DNA of 64,000 bases from assembly GCA_036502625.1 (NCBI GenBank), contig DASXYG010000007.1, positions 1 through 64,000 of the forward strand, read 5' to 3'. Shown piece after piece: positions 51,289-60,500 of the stretch (within the stretch, counting starts at the first letter, position 1; each line of letters opens with the position of its first letter). A model generated the notes under the pieces. It was not told the origin of the DNA. It worked only from the letters and a program-made list of their open reading frames with translations, and did no database searches. The translations under genes and the position numbers were made by a program. The DNA is from DASXYG01 sp036502625. GTDB taxonomy: Bacteria > Actinomycetota > Actinomycetes > Streptosporangiales > Streptosporangiaceae.

Positions 51289-53439
51289 TCACGACGCGGT
51301 CGTACGGCTGCGGTGCTCGGAGGCGTCGAGCAGCTCGGGCACGCCGGTGGCGACGTCGACGTACATGCCGACGAGGTCGAGCGTGCCGTCGGCGACCCGG
51401 TCGCGCACGCCCGGGTACGTCATCAGGTTCTCGAGCTGCTGGTGGACGTTCGTCCGGCACAGCCGGTCGAGGTCGTCGCCGGGCAGCCGCCGCAGGCTCG
51501 ACTCGGCGTAGACCAGCCAGTCGCGCAGCGCGGGGGTGAGGTCGTCGCCGCGCAGCAGCGCCGTCATGGCCCCGCAGCGGGAGTGGCCGCACACCGTGAC
51601 GGCGCGGACGCCGAGCACCTCGACGGCGAAGTCGATGGCGGCGGCCACCGAAACGTCGGCGGTGCCGTACGGGGGCACCAGGTTGCCGATGTTGCGGACC
51701 ACGAACAGGTCGCCCGGTCCCGAGCCGGTGACCAGGCTCGGCACCACGCGGGAGTCGCCGCAGGTGATGAACAGGTGTGTCGGGTCCTGGGCGTCGGCGA
51801 GGCGGCCGTAGACCCGGCGCAGGCGCGGTGCGTCGCGCGTGACGTACGTCTGGATTCCGGAGCGGAGCCGTTCGCGGGGGGACTCGGGCGCGCCGCCGGC
51901 CGGGGCGGGCCACGGTGCGCCGGTGAAGTCCGCGGGCGCGGGTGAGGTGTGTCCGGTCATGTGACTTTGATACCAACGTGTGCCCTGTCCGCTAACACGC
52001 ACCTCCCCGCCAAGCCGCTCGTGGCCGGCCTGCCAGGTGCGGACGGACTCCACGGCGGCGTGGTCCATGAAGCCGACGTCGAGCACCAGGTCGACGTGCG
52101 TACCGGGCGGGATCGCGCGCAGCAGCCGGGTCAGCCGCGGCACGGCGAGGAACGTGGGTGCGCCGGTGCAGGTGACCAGCGCGTTGCCGCCGTCGTACTC
52201 GGTGCGGACGTGCAGCCGGGTGAGCCGCCAGAGCGCGATCACCGCGGCGATCGCCACGCCGGTGAGCACGCCCTCCAGCAGGCCCACGCCCACCACGACG
52301 GCGACCGTCGCCAGATAGACGGCCGCCTCGCGGTGGCGGTGCAGGCCGCGCAGGTGCCGGATGTCGACCATCTGCGCGCCGACGAACACCAGCAGCGCGG
52401 CGAGCGCGGCCATCGGGATCCGCTCCAGCAGGGCGGCGCCGGTGAGGACGAGGAGCAGGATCCAGGAGCCGTGCAGCACGCTGGACCAGCGGGTGCGGGC
52501 GCCGGAGGCGACGTTGGTCGTGCTGCGGACGATCACGCCCGCGATGGGCAGGCCGCCGAGCGCGCCGGTGATCATGTTGGCCACGCCCTGGCCGGTGAGC
52601 TCGCGGTTCAGCGCGGCGCGCGGCCCGTCGTGCAGGCGGTCGACGGCTACCGCGCACAGCAGCGACTCGACACTGGCCACCAGCGCCACGGACACGACGG
52701 CGGTGGCGATCGCCGGCCAGCCGCCCTGCGGCAGCACCGGGGGCGTCCAGGCGATCGTGTCGGGCAGGTCGACGCGCGCGAGGTCCCAGCCGAGGGCGGA
52801 CGCCGCCACGGTGGTGAGCACGACGGCGACCAGCGCGGCGGGCACCCGGCGCAGCGGCGCGGGCAGCCGCGGCCAGGCGATCAGCACGGCGAGCGTGAGC
52901 ACGCCCGTGGCCACCGCCGGGCCGTGGTGGCCGGCGAGCTGGCTGGGCAGCGCGCGCAGGTTGTCCAGCGCGGTGCCGTGCGGCCGTCCGCCGAGCACGA
53001 CGTGCACCTGGGCGAGCGCGATGACGATGCCGACCCCGGCGAGCATGCCGTGGACGACCGCGGGGGAGACCGCGAGGGCCGTACGGGCGACGCGGAACAG
53101 GCCGAGGCCGAGCTGGAGCGCCCCGGCGGCGACGGTGATCGCGCAGGTGGCGGCCCATCCGAACGTCTGGACGAGCTCCGCGACGATCACGGTGAGCCCG
53201 GCGGCGGGGCCGCTGACCGCGACGACGGAGCCGCCGAGCGCGCCGCCCACGACGCCCCCGACGACGGCGGCGATCAGCCCCGCGACGACGGGGACCCCGG
53301 TGGCGACGGCGATCCCGAGGGAGAGGGGGATGGCGATCAGGAAGACGACGAGCGATGAGGGGAGGTCGTGCCGGGCGATGTGCCAGAGCCGGCGGTGTAC
53401 GGGCGGGTCGGTGGTTCCGGCCACGTGTTCTGTCTCCAT
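51289..53439 (-). CDS. SulP-family anion transporter fused to beta-carbonic anhydrase
   Basis: 716 residues. The N-terminal 400 residues form a SulP/SLC26-type membrane domain (for example PSSLVVFLIAIPLSLGIAVATGVPVVAGL and AVSGPAAGLTVIV), then a short STAS-like segment (about 405-495). From about 525 a beta-carbonic anhydrase follows, with zinc ligands Cys560 and Asp562 in CGDSR and His619 and Cys622 in CGHSRCG. All expected zinc residues are present. The arrangement suggests coupling of bicarbonate transport to CO2 hydration, as known for some SulP fusions, though the substrate is inferred. Start at the ATG at 53439. Its 3' end houses the rnpB promoter. Confidence 0.93.
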   Translation of the reverse strand: METEHVAGTTDPPVHRRLWHIARHDLPSSLVVFLIAIPLSLGIAVATGVPVVAGLIAAVVGGVVGGALGGSVVAVSGPAAGLTVIVAELVQTFGWAATCAITVAAGALQLGLGLFRVARTALAVSPAVVHGMLAGVGIVIALAQVHVVLGGRPHGTALDNLRALPSQLAGHHGPAVATGVLTLAVLIAWPRLPAPLRRVPAALVAVVLTTVAASALGWDLARVDLPDTIAWTPPVLPQGGWPAIATAVVSVALVASVESLLCAVAVDRLHDGPRAALNRELTGQGVANMITGALGGLPIAGVIVRSTTNVASGARTRWSSVLHGSWILLLVLTGAALLERIPMAALAALLVFVGAQMVDIRHLRGLHRHREAAVYLATVAVVVGVGLLEGVLTGVAIAAVIALWRLTRLHVRTEYDGGNALVTCTGAPTFLAVPRLTRLLRAIPPGTHVDLVLDVGFMDHAAVESVRTWQAGHERLGGEVRVSGQGTRWYQSHMTGHTSPAPADFTGAPWPAPAGGAPESPRERLRSGIQTYVTRDAPRLRRVYGRLADAQDPTHLFITCGDSRVVPSLVTGSGPGDLFVVRNIGNLVPPYGTADVSVAAAIDFAVEVLGVRAVTVCGHSRCGAMTALLRGDDLTPALRDWLVYAESSLRRLPGDDLDRLCRTNVHQQLENLMTYPGVRDRVADGTLDLVGMYVDVATGVPELLDASEHRSRTTAS

Positions 53440-53552
53440 CAGGTATGGACGGCAGGACGCTACGAAGCGCAAAGACTACCCAAAGTGATCACCGTTCTGG
53501 CCGACTCCGGCCGCGTGTCCTCTCCCGTGGTGCTCGGGGCCGGGGAAAGACG

Positions 53553-53588
53553 CGGCCCCGCCGACCCGGGGATCCGGGGGCGGGGCCG
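53553..53588. terminator. Hairpin terminator
   Basis: CGGCCCCGCC (53553-53562) and GGCGGGGCCG (53579-53588) form a 10-bp stem just downstream of the disordered-protein gene. Confidence 0.7.
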
Positions 53589-53603
53589 TGGGGTGTCGGC
53601 GGT

Positions 53604-56141
53604 CTAGCGGCCGCCGTCGCGGCGCGGGTCGTACGGCGGGGTGTACGGCTGGTCGCGGGGCGGGTACGCCGGGTCGGCCGGCGGGACCTGGTCGTACGGG
53701 CCGGTGGTGCGGCGGGGGTACGCGCCGGTGTCCGTGCCGTAGCCGGGGTAGGCCGGGGGGTTGTAGTCGCCGGCGGCGGGGCGGTTGCCGTACGCGCCGG
53801 GCGAGGTGCCGAAGGTGCCGGTCGTGGAGTAGGTGCCGATGGAGTACATCTCGTCCGACTGGGTGCCGTAGCCCGGGGCGGGCGGCGGGGTGTACGCGCC
53901 CGGCTGGCCGCCGTTGTAGGGGGCGGGGTCGGGCGTGGTGTACGGGCTCGGGGCGCTCCGGGCGGCGCCGAAGTCGTAGCCGCCGGTGTCGTAGGAGCCG
54001 GTGTCGTAGGAGCCGGTGCTGTACGCGCCGGTGCCGGGGGCCGCGCCGCCCGCGCCGAAGGGGGCGGCGGGGGGCGGGGCTTCGGTGCCGTACGCGCTGG
54101 AGTAGCGGCCGGTCTCGTACGGGCCGCTGTCGTAGCGGCCGGTGTCGTACGCACTGCCGGGGGCCGGGGCGGCGGGTGCGGGGCCGGGGGCGGCGTAGGA
54201 GCCGGTGGAGTACGAGCCCGTGCTGTAGGAGCCGGTGTCGTACGCGCCGGTGCTGTACGCGCCGGTTCCGTTGGCGGCGGGGGCGGGTGTGCCGTAGCCG
54301 CCGGTGGTGTCGGGGGAGCCGCCGTACGTGCCGGGGGCCGGGGCGGGGGGCGTGGTGTACGCGCCGGTGCCGCCCGGGGTGTAGCCGCCGGTGGACGGAG
54401 TGCCGTAGGTGCCGGTGTCGGGGGCGGCCGGGGCGGTGCCGTACGCGCCGGTGCGGTAGCCGCCGGTGTCGTAGCCCGGGGCCGGGGCCGGGGGCTGGAC
54501 GGGGTGGTCGCCGGTGTTCGGGCGGTCGGTGCCGTACGCGCCGACGGGGTAGTCGCCCGTGCCGCGGCTCGGGCGGCCGGTGATGTTCGGGTCGCTGAAA
54601 TCGGAGGCGCGGAACGCGGCGGTGGCCTGCGCGGCGGACTCGTACGCGGTGGGCTGCGCGGATGGCGTGGCGTAGCCGCCGGTGGAGTACGGGCCGGTGT
54701 CGCGCGGGGTGGACAGGGAGTCGCCGATGGGCGACCTGCGGCTCGCGCTGCGGCTCTGGCGGTAGTTCGGGCTGGTCAGGGGGTCCTCGCTGCGCGGCGC
54801 CTGCGCGGGCACCGAGGAGTCGTCCCGCCCGGACCCGTTGAGCGGCGCACCGCCGCCCGCGAGGGGGGCCGAGCCGGTGGCCGGACCGGCGCCGGTGTAC
54901 GGGCCGGAGCCGTAGGAGCCGGTGTCGTACGGGCCGCTGTCGTACGAGCCCGAGCCGTTGACCGGGCCGGGGGTGGTGTACGAGCCGGTGTCGGAGTACG
55001 AGCCGGTCGAACCCGAAGCCGCGTACGGGCCGGCGCCGTTGAGCGGGCCGGAGTTGTTGAAGGGGGTGCCGGCGTCGGTGGACGGGCCGGAGGGGGTGTA
55101 CGGGCCGCTGGAGGCGAGGCCCGCGAGCGGGCCGCCGGGGGCGCCGGCGTCGGTGATCGGGCCGGGCGGCGGCTGCGGGTCGGGGGCGTTGCCGCCGAGG
55201 CTGGCCAGGACCGCGAGGTTGGGGTCGCCGAATCCGGCGTCCGGGCTCTTGGGGCCCGCCATGCCGGGGTCGGGGCGGCCGCCGTGGCCGTTCACGGGCT
55301 GTTCGTCGCGTTCGCGGGCGGCGCGCTCGGCGGCGCGGGCCGCGCGGCGCGGCATCTTCGGCCGCCCGGAACGGCGCGACCTGCCGGGCGCGTCGTCCTC
55401 ACCGGCGCCCTCGGGGCGACCGGGTTCGTCGGCGGAGCGCGAACCGCCGCGCCGTCCGCGCCGGCCGGACCGCGCGGGCTCGTCGAACCCGCCGGGTCCG
55501 TCGGGACCGCCCTGCGCGCCGGGCACGCCAGCGCCGTTGAGGCCGCCGGGGCCGTCGAAAGCGCCGGGAGCGCCGGGGCCGTTCGGGGCGTCGAAGCCGG
55601 AGGCGCCGTCGGGGACGTTGAGCGCCGCGGTCGCGTCGGCGGCTGCCGCGCGGCGGCGGCCGCGGCCTGCGGGTTCGTCGGTGTTCAGCGGGCCTGCGGG
55701 CGCGTTCGCGGCGAGCGGGCGTGCGGGGCCGGGGTCGAGGGGGGTGCGGTTGGCCGCCGGGGCGCGGTTCGCGCGGCCGGTGTCGCGTTCGTTGGTGAAG
55801 TCGGTGCCGGACGCCAGGTTGGCCCAGTAGTCGTCGTCGGACATCTCCTCCCAGCGGGAGGCGGGGCCGACGGAGTCGAAGGCGCGGGTGGCGTCGTTCG
55901 GGCTCGCGTCGCGGGCGCGGCGGCCCTCGGCGGGCTGTGCGCCGCGACCGGGCCGGTCGTCATCGTCGTCCGCGCCGCGCTTGCGGCCCGGACGGGGGAT
56001 GCGCGCATCACGCCCCCGGCCTGACGACGAGTCGTTTCGGCGGGACTGTTCGCTACGGCCGAACGAACGGAGCGCCAGCGCGACCACGGCGAGGACGAGG
56101 ACGACGACCACGACGAGGCCGCCGACGAGCATCAACGACAT
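53604..56141 (-). CDS. Membrane-anchored, tyrosine-rich intrinsically disordered protein
   Basis: 845 residues. One N-terminal transmembrane segment (about residues 2-24, LMLVGGLVVVVVLVLAVVALAL) is followed by a basic region (30-75), an acidic patch and a short possibly folded motif WEEMSDDDYWANLASG. The next 300 residues are Gly/Pro/Asp-rich with RGRRG boxes. The C-terminal half is built of degenerate TGSY, TGAY, SGPY and DTGGY units, placing a Tyr every 5-9 residues to the end. No globular domain is visible after the anchor. The topology is probably cytoplasmic, since basic residues follow the helix. The repeats resemble sticker-and-spacer condensate-forming proteins, but that is an inference. 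A structured leader precedes it. Start at the ATG at 56141; a TTG 4 codons earlier is possible. Confidence 0.75.
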   Translation of the reverse strand: MSLMLVGGLVVVVVLVLAVVALALRSFGRSEQSRRNDSSSGRGRDARIPRPGRKRGADDDDDRPGRGAQPAEGRRARDASPNDATRAFDSVGPASRWEEMSDDDYWANLASGTDFTNERDTGRANRAPAANRTPLDPGPARPLAANAPAGPLNTDEPAGRGRRRAAAADATAALNVPDGASGFDAPNGPGAPGAFDGPGGLNGAGVPGAQGGPDGPGGFDEPARSGRRGRRGGSRSADEPGRPEGAGEDDAPGRSRRSGRPKMPRRAARAAERAARERDEQPVNGHGGRPDPGMAGPKSPDAGFGDPNLAVLASLGGNAPDPQPPPGPITDAGAPGGPLAGLASSGPYTPSGPSTDAGTPFNNSGPLNGAGPYAASGSTGSYSDTGSYTTPGPVNGSGSYDSGPYDTGSYGSGPYTGAGPATGSAPLAGGGAPLNGSGRDDSSVPAQAPRSEDPLTSPNYRQSRSASRRSPIGDSLSTPRDTGPYSTGGYATPSAQPTAYESAAQATAAFRASDFSDPNITGRPSRGTGDYPVGAYGTDRPNTGDHPVQPPAPAPGYDTGGYRTGAYGTAPAAPDTGTYGTPSTGGYTPGGTGAYTTPPAPAPGTYGGSPDTTGGYGTPAPAANGTGAYSTGAYDTGSYSTGSYSTGSYAAPGPAPAAPAPGSAYDTGRYDSGPYETGRYSSAYGTEAPPPAAPFGAGGAAPGTGAYSTGSYDTGSYDTGGYDFGAARSAPSPYTTPDPAPYNGGQPGAYTPPPAPGYGTQSDEMYSIGTYSTTGTFGTSPGAYGNRPAAGDYNPPAYPGYGTDTGAYPRRTTGPYDQVPPADPAYPPRDQPYTPPYDPRRDGGR

Positions 56142-56176
56142 CGCACCACCCAACGAGCCACGGCTTTTGAGGGGGT

Positions 56177-56234
56177 GACACCGACGGGGCGCGCGCAGCC
56201 AATGACGCGCGCCGCCTCTGGAGAAGTCGGTGTC
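56177..56234 (-). promoter_or_regulatory. Stable stem-loop in the 5' leader of the tyrosine-rich protein gene
   Basis: Outer arms GACACCGAC (56177-56185) and GTCGGTGTC (56226-56234) and inner arms GGCGCGC (56188-56194) and GCGCGCC (56207-56213) form a two-tiered hairpin in the transcript, ending 36 bases before the ATG. It could be an attenuator or RNA regulator; it does not match a riboswitch I know. Further upstream, TGACTGGAGTCA (56283-56294) is a palindromic-arm site near the expected promoter. Confidence 0.4.
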
Positions 56235-56391
56235 CCGGCAAAGAAGGGACCGCCCGTGGCTTCCGATCCTGACCGATCAGTATGACTGGAGTCACACAAT
56301 TGGTGAAGAGTTACGGAGGCCCATTCACTCATGGTGACATCGGTTTCACGGCCGGTCGTTCCCGGCGGCGGCGTGGGGAGGCGGCGGCGGA

Positions 56392-56958
56392 TCATCCGCG
56401 TGCGATCCCGGTCAGCCGGCCGCGGGCGATCACGTGCTGGGGGATCGCCCGCAGGGTCGCGGTGAGTTCGGCGTTGTCATGCAGCGTGAGCGGCGCGTCG
56501 AGGGCGTACACGCTGAAGCGGTAATGGTGGGTCGAGCCGGACGGCGGGCACGGCGGGGTGTACTTCGCCGTGCCGTCGGAGCCCAGGGTCTCATCGGCGC
56601 CCGACGGCATCGAGTCTTCGGGGATCTCCGTGTTGCTCGGCTCGATGTTGAACAGCACCCAGTGGACGTACGGGCCGCTCGGGGCGTCGGGGTCGTCGAC
56701 GACCACGGCGATGCTCTTCGTCGGCGTGGGCAGCCCCGACCAGCGCAGCGCCGGGTTCACGCCCTCGCCGCGGCAGGTGTAGCGCGCCGGGATCATCTGC
56801 CCGTTGCGGAAGGCGGGGGAGCTGACGGTGAGGTTGCCGGGTGCGGCGGCCGCGCGGCGTTCGTCGTCGCCGAGGAAGCCGCATGCGCTGGTCGTCAGCA
56901 GGCCGCTGACGACGATGCCGCCGACGACGGCGCCGGCGAGCCGTACGGGGCCGGTCAC
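56392..56958 (-). CDS. YbhB/YbcL-family (PEBP, Raf-kinase-inhibitor-like) exported protein
   Basis: 188 residues. The N-terminus (RLAGAVVGGIVVSGLLTTSAC) looks like an export signal with a Cys at the cleavage site, so it may be a lipoprotein, though the lipobox is imperfect (TSAC). The PEBP ligand pocket motifs are NGQMIPARYTCRGEGVNPALRWSGLP, VVDDPDAPSGPYVHWVLFNI and YTPPCPPSGSTHHYRFSVYAL. Function of bacterial members is unclear. GTG start at 56958. It sits between the disordered-protein leader and the divergent AfsR/SARP gene. Confidence 0.9.
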   Translation of the reverse strand: MTGPVRLAGAVVGGIVVSGLLTTSACGFLGDDERRAAAAPGNLTVSSPAFRNGQMIPARYTCRGEGVNPALRWSGLPTPTKSIAVVVDDPDAPSGPYVHWVLFNIEPSNTEIPEDSMPSGADETLGSDGTAKYTPPCPPSGSTHHYRFSVYALDAPLTLHDNAELTATLRAIPQHVIARGRLTGIARG

Positions 56959-57147
56959 GCGTGACGCGGCCGCGCCGGGCGGCGGCCGAGCCGGCAGACA
57001 CCTACGTCCATAAGGGCCAGCCTAGGGCGTCAGAGCCGCTGGTTCCGACGAACGCCGGAGATCGGCCGGACACGGCGTGCCGTACGCGATGTCCCCGTCC
57101 GTCCGGAGAATCGTGGACAATCTGTGAGGGAGGGCGGTGACAGGCCG

Positions 57148-60100
57148 ATGATCGACAACGGCGGCGCCGCGTCCACCGCGGGCTCGGCCGCGCCGGGGAT
57201 CCGGTTCGGCATCCTGGGCCCGCTCGAGGTGGTCGACGGCGCCGGAGCGCCCGCCGAGATCGGCGGGCCGCGGCTGCGTGTCCTCCTCACGGCGCTGCTG
57301 CTCGACGCGGGGCGCGTGGTCACCAGCGAGCGGCTGATCGACGACCTCTGGGAGGGCGACGCGCCGTCGGGCGCCGTGAACGCCCTCCAGTCGCTGGTCT
57401 CGCGGCTGCGGCGCAGCCTGCCCGCGGCGCACCGGCCGCTGATCGAGTCCCATCAGGTGGGCTACCGGCTGACCGCCGACCGCGCGTCCGTCGACGCGCA
57501 CCACTTCACGGCGCTGGCCGAATGCGGCAAGCGTGAGCTGGCGTCCGGCGACGCCGCGTCGGCGGCCGCCACGCTGCGGTCGGCGCTCGAACTGTGGCGC
57601 GGCCCCGCGTTCGTCGACGCCGCGGGCCACGAGTTCGCCCGCGCGGCGGCCGTCCGCTACGACCAGACCCGCGGCGCCTGCGTCGACGACCGCGTTGAGG
57701 CCGACCTGGCGCTCGGCCGGGCCGGCGAGCTCGTCGCCGAGCTCGAGGCGCTGGTGGCCGCCGAGCCGCTGCGGGAACGGCGGCGCGGCCAGTTGATGCG
57801 CGCGCTGTACGCCGCGGGCCGCCAAGCCGACGCCCTCGGCGTGTACGACCAGACCCGCCGGGTGCTGTCCGAGCAGCTCGGCGTCGACCCGTCGCCGGAG
57901 CTGGAGCGGATCCACCTCGCGGTGCTGCGCCACGACCCGTCGCTGGCCGCCGAGGAACCGCCCGCGCACCGCGAGCCCGCCCCCGTCCGTACGGCCCGCA
58001 CGAACCTGCGCGCCCAGCTCACCAGCTTCGTCGGGCGCGACGGCGAGGTCGTCGACATCGGCGACGCCCTGAAGGACAACCGGCTGGTCACGCTCACCGG
58101 GCCGGGCGGCGCCGGCAAGACGCGGCTGGCCACGGAGGTGGGCGCGCGGCTCGCCGACACCACGCCCGACGGCGTGTGGCTCGTGCCGCTGGCCCCGGTG
58201 CGCGACCCCGCCGACGTCCCGCACGTCGTGCTGGCCACGCTGGGCCTGCGCGAACGCGCGCTCGTGCCGTCCGGCCTGACGGTGCCGCTGCCGCCGGCCG
58301 ACGCCACCGACCGCCTCGTCGCCGCGCTGAGCACCGGCCGCGCGCTGATCATGCTGGACAACTGCGAACACGTCATCGACGCCGTGGCGGTGCTGGCCGA
58401 CCGGGTCCTCGCGGCCTGCCCGGACGTCCAGGTGCTGGCCACGAGCCGCGAGCCGCTCGGCATCACCGGTGAGCGGCTGTGGCCGGTGCCGCCGCTGGGC
58501 ATGCCGCCCGCCGACGTCACGGCCGAGCACGCCAGGGAGTACCCCTCCGTGCGCCTGCTGGCCGAGCGGGCCCGCGCCGTACGCCCCGACTTCACCATCG
58601 ACGACGGCAACGTGGCGGCGGTCGCGGCGATCTGCCGCAGCCTCGACGGCATGCCGCTGGCCATCGAGCTGGCCGCGGCGCGCATGCGCGCCATGTCGCC
58701 GGCGCAGGTGGCCGAGCGGCTCGGCGACCGCTTCCGGCTGCTGACCGGCGGTAGCCGCACCGCCCTGCCGCGCCACCAGACGCTGCGCGCGGTCGTCGAG
58801 TGGAGCTGGGACCTCCTCACCGGCGCGGAGCGCACGCTCGCCCGGCGCCTGTCGGTCTTCGGCGGCGGCGCGACGCTCGCCGCGGCCGAGCAGGTGTGCG
58901 CGGGCGAGGGCCTGGCCGCGTACGAGGTGGTCGACGCCCTCGCCGGGCTGGTCGACAAGTCGCTCGTGGAGATGGACGCCGCGCCCGACGGCGGCGAGCT
59001 GCGCTACCGCATGCTGGAGACCGTGCGCGCGTACGGCGCGGAGATGCTGGCCGCCGCCGGTGAGGACACCGGGGTCGGCGCCGCGCACACCCGCTACTTC
59101 CTGCGCCTGCTCACCGATGCCGAGCCCCGGCTTCGTACGGCCGACCAGCTCCGCTGGCTGGGCGTGCTGGACGCCGAGCAGGGCAACATCACCGCGGCGA
59201 TGCGCCGGTCGGTCGCCGCGGGCGACGCGGAGACGGCGCTGCGGCTGCTCGCCGGCGGCTGCTGGTACTGGCTGGTGCGCGGGCGCGGCACCGAGCTGCG
59301 CACCTGGGTGGGCCCGCTCACCGACCTGGTCGGCGACGCGCCGCCGCCCGGCCTCGGCGGGGCGTACGCCATCCTCAGGCTCGCGTCGCTCGACGAAGAA
59401 GCCGGCCTCGCGGCGTTCCGCGACCGGGCGCGCGAGCTCCTCCAGATGCGCGACGCCGCGCCCGAGGAGTTCGGGTGGCCGATGTTCCGCCTGCTCGACC
59501 TGGTGGAGCCGCTGTTCGACCGCAACCGCGAAGCCGGTGTCGCGGTAGCCGAACGCCTCGCCGGCGACGCGGACCCCTGGATCGCGGCGCTCTCCTGGCT
59601 GGCGCGCGCGATCGTCACGGCCAACTTCGGCCGGCTCCCGGCGTCGGAGGAGCACTTCCGTACGGCCATCGCGAAGTTCCGCGCGCTCGGCGAGCGGTTC
59701 GGGCTCGTCCAGGCGCTGTCGTCGTACTGCGAGCCGCTGACGACCAGGGGCGCGCACGACGACGCGATCGCCGCGCTCGCCGAGGCCGCCGAGGCCAGCG
59801 CGGAGCTCAGCGGCCGCGTCGACCCGCACCTCAGCGCCCGCCTGGCGTACGTACGGATCCGCGCGGGCGACCTGGCCGGCGCGGAGGCCGACCTGGCGGC
59901 GTGGAGCACCGGCATGGACGGCCAGGAGAACGCCGACGAGGCGCTGTACGGCGAGTACGTACGGATCGAGCTGTCCCGCGCGATGGGCGACCTCACCCGC
60001 GCGCACACCGAGCTCGCGGCGGCACGCGAACGCATGTCCGACCCGCCGCGGTTCGGGCCCGAGGCGATGATGTCCGGCCTCCTCGACATCGTGGGCACGG

Positions 60101-60447
60101 GGCTGGCGATCACCGAGGGCGACGCGGACACGGCGCTGCGCGACGCGGTGTCCGGGGTGCGCCGCATGACGTTCGTGCCGACGCACGACATGCCGATGGC
60201 CGCGACCGCCGTCGAGTGCCTGGCCGGGGCGACGCTCGCCGCCGGCGACGCCCGCCGCGCCGCGGAGCTGATCGGCGCGGCGGAGCGGGCGCGCGGCATG
60301 ACCGACATCGGCAGCGACGACGTCCTCGCCGCCATCGCGGGCGCGCGCGCCGCCCTGGGCGACGCGGCGTACGACGAGGCGCTGGCCCGTGGCCGCACCT
60401 GGTCGCTCGACGACGTGCGCGCCACGCTGCCCGCCGAACCGTCCTGA
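57148..60447 (+). CDS. AfsR/SARP-family regulator with BTAD, NB-ARC-like ATPase and TPR region
   Basis: 1099 residues. Domains in order: an OmpR-type winged helix (about 20-105; GILGPLEVVDG and LIDDLWEGDAPSGAVNALQSLVSRLRR), a BTAD helical domain (110-260), a STAND/NB-ARC ATPase (from about 282; SFVGRDGEVVDI, P-loop GPGGAGKTRL, Walker B LIMLDNCEHV, and a GLPL-like DGMPLAIELAAARM), then a long TPR-like helical C-terminus to the end. Such proteins activate secondary-metabolism or nutrient genes after ATP and ligand signals; the target is unknown. No biosynthetic cluster lies in view. The ATG at 57148 is preferred over the GTG at 57124, which lacks a ribosome site. Confidence 0.92.
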   Translation: MIDNGGAASTAGSAAPGIRFGILGPLEVVDGAGAPAEIGGPRLRVLLTALLLDAGRVVTSERLIDDLWEGDAPSGAVNALQSLVSRLRRSLPAAHRPLIESHQVGYRLTADRASVDAHHFTALAECGKRELASGDAASAAATLRSALELWRGPAFVDAAGHEFARAAAVRYDQTRGACVDDRVEADLALGRAGELVAELEALVAAEPLRERRRGQLMRALYAAGRQADALGVYDQTRRVLSEQLGVDPSPELERIHLAVLRHDPSLAAEEPPAHREPAPVRTARTNLRAQLTSFVGRDGEVVDIGDALKDNRLVTLTGPGGAGKTRLATEVGARLADTTPDGVWLVPLAPVRDPADVPHVVLATLGLRERALVPSGLTVPLPPADATDRLVAALSTGRALIMLDNCEHVIDAVAVLADRVLAACPDVQVLATSREPLGITGERLWPVPPLGMPPADVTAEHAREYPSVRLLAERARAVRPDFTIDDGNVAAVAAICRSLDGMPLAIELAAARMRAMSPAQVAERLGDRFRLLTGGSRTALPRHQTLRAVVEWSWDLLTGAERTLARRLSVFGGGATLAAAEQVCAGEGLAAYEVVDALAGLVDKSLVEMDAAPDGGELRYRMLETVRAYGAEMLAAAGEDTGVGAAHTRYFLRLLTDAEPRLRTADQLRWLGVLDAEQGNITAAMRRSVAAGDAETALRLLAGGCWYWLVRGRGTELRTWVGPLTDLVGDAPPPGLGGAYAILRLASLDEEAGLAAFRDRARELLQMRDAAPEEFGWPMFRLLDLVEPLFDRNREAGVAVAERLAGDADPWIAALSWLARAIVTANFGRLPASEEHFRTAIAKFRALGERFGLVQALSSYCEPLTTRGAHDDAIAALAEAAEASAELSGRVDPHLSARLAYVRIRAGDLAGAEADLAAWSTGMDGQENADEALYGEYVRIELSRAMGDLTRAHTELAAARERMSDPPRFGPEAMMSGLLDIVGTGLAITEGDADTALRDAVSGVRRMTFVPTHDMPMAATAVECLAGATLAAGDARRAAELIGAAERARGMTDIGSDDVLAAIAGARAALGDAAYDEALARGRTWSLDDVRATLPAEPS

Positions 60448-60453
60448 GACGCA

Positions 60454-60488
60454 CCGCCGCCCCGCACGTCAGGCGTACGGGGCGGCGG
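60454..60488. terminator. Bidirectional hairpin terminator
   Basis: CCGCCGCCCCG and CGGGGCGGCGG (11 bp, 13-base loop) lie between the convergent SARP gene and the ABC permease gene. Confidence 0.75.
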
Positions 60489-60500
60489 GCGCTCGTGGTG

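Noticed and set aside
54000..55100. DNA tandem repeats or a CRISPR-like array
   Set aside because: The repeats are irregular and in frame with TGSY/SGPY protein units; no constant repeat and unique spacer pattern exists.
53355..56024. An open frame of 889 codons on the plus strand opposite the tyrosine-rich gene
   Set aside because: Its translation is a low-complexity Gly/Val/Arg/Ala string with no domain, expected as a shadow of high-GC codon bias; the minus-strand frame has a TM helix, coherent repeats and a plausible start.
56177..56234. A c-di-AMP or other known riboswitch in the leader
   Set aside because: No conserved aptamer core is recognised; it is reported only as a stem-loop.
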